A stretch of 64,000 nt of DNA from Mycobacterium sp. AZCC_0083 (GTDB lineage Bacteria > Actinomycetota > Actinomycetes > Mycobacteriales > Mycobacteriaceae), in the NCBI RefSeq assembly GCF_014202335.1, contig NZ_JACHGP010000014.1:1-64000 (forward strand). The letters run 5' to 3'. Below, piece by piece: positions 58,425-64,000 of the stretch (positions are counted from its first letter, which is position 1; every line of letters begins with the position of its first letter). Position numbers and translations under genes: made by a program. The notes under the pieces are model-generated. The model was not told the origin of the DNA. It saw nothing but the letters and a program-made list of their open reading frames with translations, and made no database searches.

Positions 58425-59261
58425 TCAGTGCGCGGACGGCAGCGCCCTGGCGATCACCGACGAGAACAGGCGTTGGTAGCCCGACCCGGTGATCCGGACG
58501 ATGAGGTCGAGCGCCTTGGCATCCGGGCCGACGAGCACGCGCGCCTTGTTCTTGCGCACGGCCTCGAGGATGATCTTCGCCGCCCTCTCGGGCGTGGTGC
58601 CTGCCAGCTTCTTGTCGAAGGTCTGGGCGAGTTCCTTGATGTCGATGCCCTCGGCCGCGGTCATGTTGCGTGCGATCGCGGTCTTGACGCCGCCAGGGTG
58701 CACCGTCGTGACCTTCACGGGGTGTTTGGCTGCTGTCATCTCTTGGCGCAGCGCCTCGGTGAAGCCGCGCACGGCGAATTTGGCCGCGTTGTAGGCCGCC
58801 TGACCGGGCACGGAGAACAGGCCGAAGATGCTCGACACGTTGACGATGTGACCGTCGCCGGACTCGATGAGGTGGGGCAGGAAGGCCTTGGTGCCGTTGA
58901 CGACACCCCAGAAGTCGACGTCCATCACCCGCTCGATGTCCTTGTACTGGGTGACTTCCACGTCGCCGGTATATGCGATGCCCGCGTTGTTGTAGATCTG
59001 GTTGACCTTGCCGAAGTGCGCCTTGACGGCGTCGGCGTAGAGCTCGAACGCCTCGCGTTCGGTGACGTCCAGTCGATCGGCCTTGACCGGCGCGCCGATT
59101 GCCTTCAGGCGCTCCTCGGTGACGGCGAGGCCCTCGGTGTCGACGTCGCTGATCGCCACCTTGGCGCCCGAGCGCCCCAGTTCGACCGCCAGCGCCTGCC
59201 CGATGCCCGACCCTGCGCCCGTCACGACCACGACCTTGCCGGCGAAGCCCTGCATGTGCAC
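58425..59261 (-). CDS. Short-chain dehydrogenase/reductase (Rv1245c-like)
   Basis: The 278-aa SDR has TGAGSGIGQALAVELGRSG (NAD(P) site), NNAGIAYTGD, the catalytic Tyr-x3-Lys in AAYNAAKFAVRG, and a C-terminal extension with RVLVGPDAKALDLIVRITGSGYQRLFSSV that may anchor it to lipid or membrane substrate. The family includes acyl/steroid-type reductases. The ATG at 59261 has a GGGAGT Shine-Dalgarno sequence. Equivalent to Rv1245c. Confidence 0.9.
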   Translation of the reverse strand: MHMQGFAGKVVVVTGAGSGIGQALAVELGRSGAKVAISDVDTEGLAVTEERLKAIGAPVKADRLDVTEREAFELYADAVKAHFGKVNQIYNNAGIAYTGDVEVTQYKDIERVMDVDFWGVVNGTKAFLPHLIESGDGHIVNVSSIFGLFSVPGQAAYNAAKFAVRGFTEALRQEMTAAKHPVKVTTVHPGGVKTAIARNMTAAEGIDIKELAQTFDKKLAGTTPERAAKIILEAVRKNKARVLVGPDAKALDLIVRITGSGYQRLFSSVIARALPSAH

Positions 59262-59331
59262 TCCCTGTTGTTTGACGCGTGTTGAGTGAGTGTCAGGCTA
59301 GCCGATACCGCCGGTCCCGCATACACCGCCT

Positions 59332-59390
59332 GCGAGCGCGCAGAATGCCGTCGCGCGGCGGCGTGTCGAGGTACAGACACGCGCGCTCGC
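59332..59390 (-). repeat. Palindromic intergenic element, copy C
   Basis: GCGAGCGCGC (59332-59341) and GCGCGCTCGC (59381-59390) form a 10-bp perfect stem with nested CGTGTC (59362-59367) and GACACG (59376-59381). Relative to copies A and B it is inverted. It lies 17 nt downstream of the kgd stop and 70 nt upstream of the SDR start. Confidence 0.8.
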
Positions 59391-59407
59391 GCAAAGGACG
59401 GGACCAG

Positions 59408-62400
59408 TTACAGGGGAGCGAACGCCTCGTCGAGGATCTCCTGCTGCTCGACGGCGTGCACCTTCGAGCTGCCCGACGACGGCGCCGACATGGCCCGCCG
59501 CGAGATCCGCTTGATGCCGGTCAGCTTGTCCGGCAGAAGCTCGGGCATGGAGAGCCCGAACGTCGGCCATGCGCCCTGGTTGGCCGGCTCTTCCTGTACC
59601 CACCGGAACTGCTCGGCGTTCGGATACTCGTCGAGCGTCGCGCCAAGGCGTCGCCTCGGCAGCGGGTAGAGCTGCTCGACCCGGACGATCGCAATGTCGT
59701 CGCGGTTGTCCTTGTGCTTGCGGGCGATCAGGTCGTAGTAGATCTTGCCGCTGGTCAGCAGGATCCGCTTCACCTTCGAGCGGTCGCCATCGCCATCCTC
59801 GTAGGTCGGCTCCTCGAGGATCGAGCGGAACTTCTGCTCGGTGAAGTCGCGGATGTCGCTGACGGCGGCCTTGTTGCGCAGCATCGACTTCGGGGTGAAG
59901 ACGATCAGCGGGCGGTGGATCCCGTCCATGCCGTGACGTCGTAACAGGTGGAAGTAGTTCGCGGGCGTCGACGGCATCGCGACGGTCATCGAGCCCTCGG
60001 CGCACACCTGCAGGAACCGTTCGATGCGGCCCGACGTGTGGTCGGGGCCCTGGCCTTCGTGGCCGTGTGGGAGTAGCAGCACGACGTCCGACAGCTGGCC
60101 CCACTTGGCCTCACCGGAGCTGATGAACTCGTCGATGATGGACTGGGCACCGTTGACGAAGTCGCCGAACTGCGCCTCCCACAACACCATTGCGTCCTGG
60201 TTGCCAACGGAGTAGCCGTACTCGAAGCCCACCGCCGCGTACTCGGAGAGTGCCGAATCGTAGACCATGAACCTGCCGCCCGTGGGGGTGCCGTCCTCCT
60301 TCATGGTGAGCAATTCCAGGGGGGTGAACTCGGCGCCGGTCTTGCGGTCGATGATCACCGCGTGGCGCTGGGTGAACGTGCCGCGACGGACGTCCTGGCC
60401 GGACAGCCGAACCAGCTTGCCCTCCGATACGAGGGTGCCCAGCGCGAGCAGCTCGCCGAAGGCCCAGTCGACCTTGCCCTCGTAGGCCATCTCGCGCCGC
60501 TTGTCGAGCACCGGCTTGACGCGGGGATGCACGGTGAAGCCCTCGGGTACGTCCAGGTGTGCATCGCCGATCCGCGCGAGCAGTGACTTGTCCACCGCGG
60601 TGCTCAACTTCGCAGGTAATTGTTGGTCCGCTTCGACGGATTCGCTGGGCTCGATCTCGTGCTTCTCGAGTTCGCGGACCTCGTTGAACACCCGCTCGAG
60701 TTGACCCTGGTAATCGCGAAGGGCGTCCTCGGCCTCCTTGATCGAGATGTCGCCGCGGCCGATCAGCGCTTCGGTGTAGGTCTTGCGAACGCCTCGCTTG
60801 GTGTCGATGACGTCGTACATGCCGGGCTGGGTCATCGACGGGTCGTCGCCCTCGTTGTGCCCGCGGCGGCGGTAGCACAACATGTCGATGATGACGTCCT
60901 TCTTGAACTGCTGACGGAAGTCGACTGCCAACCTGGCCACCCACGACGCCGCCTCGGGATCGTCGCCGTTGACGTGGAAGATCGGCGCGCCGACCATCTT
61001 CGCGACGTCGGTGCAGTACTCCGAGGAGCGGGAGTCCTGCGGTGAGGTGGTGAAGCCGATCTGGTTGTTGACGATGATGTGGATGGTGCCGCCGGTGCGG
61101 TACCCGCGCAGCAGCGCGAGGTTCAACGTCTCGGCCACCACGCCCTGCCCCGCGAACGCGGCGTCGCCGTGCATCATCACCGGCACGATGGTGAAGCCAT
61201 CCGGGCCGTCGCCCTTGTCGACGAGGTCCTGCTTGGCGCGCACGATGCCCTCGAGCACCGGGTCGACGGCCTCGAGGTGGCTCGGGTTGGCCACTAGTGA
61301 CACGTCGATGTCGTTGTCGCCGAACATCTGCAGGTAATTGCCGGTCGCGCCGAGGTGATACTTCACGTCGCCGGAGCCGTGTGCCTGCGAGGGGTTCAGG
61401 TTGCCCTCGAACTCGCTGAAGATCTGCGAGTAGGGCTTGCCGACGATGTTGGCAAGCACGTTGAGCCGTCCGCGGTGCGGCATGCCGATGACGACCTCGT
61501 CGAGGCCGTGTTCGGCGGCCTGGTCGAGCACCGCGTCCATCATCGGGATGACGGTCTCGGCGCCCTCCAACGAGAACCGCTTCTGGCCAACGTATTTGGT
61601 CTGCAGGAACGTCTCGAAGGCCTCAGCCGCGTTGAGCTTGGACAGGATGTACTTCTGTTCGGCGACGGTCGGCTTCTCGTGCTTGATCTCGACGCGCTCG
61701 CGCATCCATTTCTGCTGCTCGGGTTCGAGGATGTGCGTGTACTCGACACCCACGTGCCTGCAGTACGCATCCCGCAGCAGCCCGAGCACGTCGCGCAGCT
61801 TCTTGTACTCGGCGCCGGCGAACCCATCGACCTTGAACACCCGGTCCAGGTCCCACAGCGTCAGCCCGTGGCTATTCACGTCCAGGTCCGGATGGCTGCG
61901 GAACCGCGTCTTGTCCAGCCGCAGCGGGTCGATGTCGGCCATCAGGTGGCCACGGTTGCGGTACGCCGCGATCAACTCGATGATGCGGGCGTTCTTGTCG
62001 AAGATCGAGTCGGGGTTGTCGGTCCGCCACCGCACCGGCTCGTACGGGATGCCGAGTTCCCGGAAGATCTCGTCGAAGAAGTCGTCGGACAGCAGCAGCT
62101 GGTGGATGGTGCGCAGGAAGTCGCCAGACTCCGCGCCCTGGATGATGCGATGGTCGTAGGTCGACGTGAGCGTGATCAGCTTGCCGAGGCCCATCTCGGC
62201 GATCCGCTCCTCGCTGGCCCCCTGGAACTCGGCCGGGTACTCCATGGCGCCCGCGCCGACGATCGCGCCCTGGCCGCTCATGAGGCGTGGCACCGAGTGC
62301 ACGGTGCCGATGGTGCCGGGGTTGGTCAGCGAGATCGTGACGCCTGCGAAGTCCTCTGCCGTCAGCTTGCCGTCGCGCGCCCGCCGCACGATGTCTTCGT

Positions 62401-63121
62401 AGGCGGCGATGAACTGGCCGAAACGCATTGTGTCGCAACGCTTGATGGCGGCGACGACGAGCTGGCGCTTGCCGTCCTTGCCCTGAAGGTCGATGGCCAG
62501 CCCGAGGTTGGTGTGAGCCGGTGTGACCACGTTCGGCTTGCCGTCCAGCTCGGCGAAGTGGCGGTTCAGGTTGGGGAACTTCTTGACCGCCTGCACGATC
62601 GCGTAGCCCAGCAGATGGGTGAACGAGATCTTGCCGCCGCGGGTGCGCTTGAGGTGATTGTTGATGACGACGCGGTTGTCGACCATCAGCTTCGCCGGAA
62701 TGGCACGCACGCTGGTGGCCGTCGGCACGTCCAGCGAGGCGTTCATGTTCTTGACGACGGCCGCGGCGGCGCCGCGCAGCACGGCCACCTCGTCGCCCTC
62801 GGCGGGTGTCACAGCTGGCGTTTTGGCCTTGTCGGGCTCGGCCTTGGCAGGCTCGGGCGCCGGCTTGGCTGGCGCGGATGCTGCAGGCGTCGCTGCCTTG
62901 GGTGCGGGCGGCGCCGCTGCCGGGGCCGGGGGAGGCGTCGACGGTGCGGACGGCTGTCCGTTGCCGTTCGAAGCCGTTGCGTCCGTAGTCGGTTCGGGGG
63001 AGTAGTCGACGAGGAACTCGTGCCAACTCGGATCAACCGACGAGGGATCCTCGCGGAACTTGCGGTACATCTCCTCGACCAGCCACTCGTTCTGTCCGAA
63101 TGGTGAAGGTGAACTGCTCAC
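59408..63121 (-). CDS. kgd: 2-oxoglutarate decarboxylase/dehydrogenase E1-E2 fusion Kgd
   Basis: Kgd is the multifunctional mycobacterial enzyme that decarboxylates 2-oxoglutarate and, with lipoamide partners, works as KDH E1; it also condenses glyoxylate. From the GTG at 63121 (VSSSPSPFGQNEWLVEEMYRKF) it has 1237 aa: an E1-specific N-terminal helix, an Ala/Pro-rich linker (about residues 45-115), an E2-like acyltransferase domain with TYDHRIIQGAESGDF, then the thiamine-diphosphate E1 part with MPHRGRLNVLANIVGKP and GDAAFAGQGVVAETLN. It ends in HAVEQQEILDEAF. The longer upstream frame lacks a family match. Activity is known to be inhibited by GarA. Equivalent to Rv1248c. Confidence 0.95.
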   Translation of the reverse strand: MSSSPSPFGQNEWLVEEMYRKFREDPSSVDPSWHEFLVDYSPEPTTDATASNGNGQPSAPSTPPPAPAAAPPAPKAATPAASAPAKPAPEPAKAEPDKAKTPAVTPAEGDEVAVLRGAAAAVVKNMNASLDVPTATSVRAIPAKLMVDNRVVINNHLKRTRGGKISFTHLLGYAIVQAVKKFPNLNRHFAELDGKPNVVTPAHTNLGLAIDLQGKDGKRQLVVAAIKRCDTMRFGQFIAAYEDIVRRARDGKLTAEDFAGVTISLTNPGTIGTVHSVPRLMSGQGAIVGAGAMEYPAEFQGASEERIAEMGLGKLITLTSTYDHRIIQGAESGDFLRTIHQLLLSDDFFDEIFRELGIPYEPVRWRTDNPDSIFDKNARIIELIAAYRNRGHLMADIDPLRLDKTRFRSHPDLDVNSHGLTLWDLDRVFKVDGFAGAEYKKLRDVLGLLRDAYCRHVGVEYTHILEPEQQKWMRERVEIKHEKPTVAEQKYILSKLNAAEAFETFLQTKYVGQKRFSLEGAETVIPMMDAVLDQAAEHGLDEVVIGMPHRGRLNVLANIVGKPYSQIFSEFEGNLNPSQAHGSGDVKYHLGATGNYLQMFGDNDIDVSLVANPSHLEAVDPVLEGIVRAKQDLVDKGDGPDGFTIVPVMMHGDAAFAGQGVVAETLNLALLRGYRTGGTIHIIVNNQIGFTTSPQDSRSSEYCTDVAKMVGAPIFHVNGDDPEAASWVARLAVDFRQQFKKDVIIDMLCYRRRGHNEGDDPSMTQPGMYDVIDTKRGVRKTYTEALIGRGDISIKEAEDALRDYQGQLERVFNEVRELEKHEIEPSESVEADQQLPAKLSTAVDKSLLARIGDAHLDVPEGFTVHPRVKPVLDKRREMAYEGKVDWAFGELLALGTLVSEGKLVRLSGQDVRRGTFTQRHAVIIDRKTGAEFTPLELLTMKEDGTPTGGRFMVYDSALSEYAAVGFEYGYSVGNQDAMVLWEAQFGDFVNGAQSIIDEFISSGEAKWGQLSDVVLLLPHGHEGQGPDHTSGRIERFLQVCAEGSMTVAMPSTPANYFHLLRRHGMDGIHRPLIVFTPKSMLRNKAAVSDIRDFTEQKFRSILEEPTYEDGDGDRSKVKRILLTSGKIYYDLIARKHKDNRDDIAIVRVEQLYPLPRRRLGATLDEYPNAEQFRWVQEEPANQGAWPTFGLSMPELLPDKLTGIKRISRRAMSAPSSGSSKVHAVEQQEILDEAFAPL

Positions 63122-63295
63122 GGCAGCTACTCGCCTCGTTTCCTTCTGCCCCGGCGAGCGTGGTGTTCGCTCGCTGACTTCTTCTTTGCGGTTATCCCGC
63201 ACGCTTGCCGAATAAAGGCTATCCCTCGCGACCGGAGCAGACCACGGCAACGGGCTTGTGATCCTTGTGTTCGCCGTAACAGGCTCCAGAGCGGG

Positions 63296-63988
63296 CTACT
63301 GCTGCGGCTGCGGCGCCACGGGAAGCACGTGCAACGTCGACGGCCAGCGCGGCGGCGGGTTGCCGAACGCCTGCCGGGAGTTGGCGATGATCTTGCGGCC
63401 CATCATCCGGTTGCCGACACCGCCGACGACGGCGCCGATCCCCACGGGCAGCAGCTTGCCGAACGCGATCGCGCCTCGTTTGAGGGTATAGCGCTTGACG
63501 AAGTACTTCAGCAGCCGCGAGTTGAGCTGGGACACGGCGGGCAACGGCAGCGATGCCGCGCCGTCGGAGATCCACGCACCGCTGGTGCGGCCCGGCCCGA
63601 TCAGGTCGGCGACGGCGTGCTTGCCGTCATCGCCGACCAGCACGGCAAGCACCAGTGCGCGGCGGCGCTCCCTGTGGTCGGCGGGGATGCCGTAGACCTC
63701 GGCGGTGGCGAGCACGAAAACGGCCGTTGCCTCGAGGAACACCACCGTCTCGCCGGCCACCGCGGACAGCGCAACGAGCGTGCCGATACCGGGGAAGGCG
63801 GCAGCGGAGCCGACGGCGGCGCCGCTGGCCATCACCGCGGCCAGGTAGTGCTTCTCGAGCTTGCCGACGATCTCGGCAGGCGTCGCTTCCGGATCGTGCT
63901 CACGAAGTCGTTCGACGTAGGCCTTGACGGCGGGGCCCTGCACGCGCGCCCCGCGCTCGATGATTTGCGACAGCGCCCGGGCAGCCAC
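63296..63988 (-). CDS. EcsC-family protein, start possibly beyond the window
   Basis: At least 230 aa (GTG at 63988; the frame stays open to base 64000, so the true start may lie further upstream). It has an EcsC-like layout with Gly/Ala-rich hydrophobic stretches (VMASGAAVGSAAAFPGIGTLVALSAVAGETVVFLEA and KLLPVGIGAVVGGVGNRMMG), which may be membrane-associated. In M. tuberculosis Rv1249c follows kgd in this direction and is probably the counterpart. Function unknown. Confidence 0.75.
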   Translation of the reverse strand: MAARALSQIIERGARVQGPAVKAYVERLREHDPEATPAEIVGKLEKHYLAAVMASGAAVGSAAAFPGIGTLVALSAVAGETVVFLEATAVFVLATAEVYGIPADHRERRRALVLAVLVGDDGKHAVADLIGPGRTSGAWISDGAASLPLPAVSQLNSRLLKYFVKRYTLKRGAIAFGKLLPVGIGAVVGGVGNRMMGRKIIANSRQAFGNPPPRWPSTLHVLPVAPQPQQ

Positions 63989-64000
63989 GCTCGGGTGGTC

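Noticed and set aside
1..64000. CRISPR array, rRNA, tRNA, insertion sequences or prophage
   Set aside because: I saw no regularly spaced direct repeats, no rRNA or tRNA sequence, no transposase or integrase domains, and no phage structural genes. The 13E12 gene is the only element with a possible selfish history.

Overview
The window is GC-rich, densely coded actinobacterial DNA, and its gene order is that of a mycobacterium. From fadD36 near 7.4 kb to kgd at 63 kb it follows, from memory, the Mycobacterium tuberculosis segment Rv1193 to Rv1249c: fadD36, dapD/dapE, LOG, fadD6, folP2, gpgS, tagA, glgM/glgC, raaS with its ABC exporter, sigE-rseA-htrA-tatB, mrp, lpqY-sugABC, corA, lpqZ, kgd. Accessory genes inserted between these blocks (a second type II topoisomerase, a lipoprotein alpha-galactosidase, a TetR/SDR/Ddn cassette, an Esp-like pair, an ECF41 sigma factor, a 13E12 HNH gene, a malic enzyme where M. 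tuberculosis has mdh) point to a fast-growing environmental Mycolicibacterium rather than the tuberculosis complex.

Layout. 1-7.2 kb (minus strand): two beta-lactamase-like lipoproteins, an atypical gyrase-like pair and a Tat-exported DUF1906 protein. 7.4-10.4 kb: fadD36, a VOC protein and a GH27 lipoprotein. 10.4-14.4 kb: the lysine/diaminopimelate genes dapD and dapE, separated by a three-gene cassette with a clear TetR operator. 14.4-19.6 kb: an ABC-F ATPase behind a leader with an 8-codon upstream ORF and hairpin, then a minus-strand operon of a STAND-type ATPase and two ESX-secretion-associated proteins. 19.6-27.9 kb: LOG, fadD6, folP2, gpgS, a DivIVA-like gene, tagA, DUF3117, glgM and glgC, covering methylglucose lipopolysaccharide and alpha-glucan synthesis. 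27.9-34.7 kb: an ECF41 sigma factor region and the RaaS-controlled ABC exporter operon with two tandem methyltransferase-like membrane proteins. 34.8-38.9 kb: O-methyltransferase and the envelope-stress cluster sigE-rseA-htrA-tatB. 38.9-46.2 kb: mrp, a lytic transglycosylase-like protein, DUF1003/MgtE-N, a CoA-ester lyase and proline-rich DUF4190 proteins. 46.4-51.3 kb: trehalose recycling (lpqY-sugABC) plus a SUFU-domain gene. 51.4-55.1 kb: accessory patch with an SOS-controlled HNH gene, an exported protein, DUF4242 and an AraC regulator. 55-64 kb: corA, malic enzyme, lpqZ, an SDR, kgd and an EcsC-family gene that reaches the window edge.

Regulation visible in the DNA: many genes start 5 to 8 nt after a TANNNT -10 element and have no Shine-Dalgarno sequence, which is the leaderless arrangement common in mycobacteria. 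Distinct operators precede the TetR/SDR cassette, raaS and the 13E12 gene (a perfect LexA box). Three copies of a nested palindromic element lie at 3' ends of genes. The most unusual items are the topoisomerase pair with glycine at both QRDR aspartates, the ABC-F leader, the Esp-like/STAND ATPase operon and the palindrome family.
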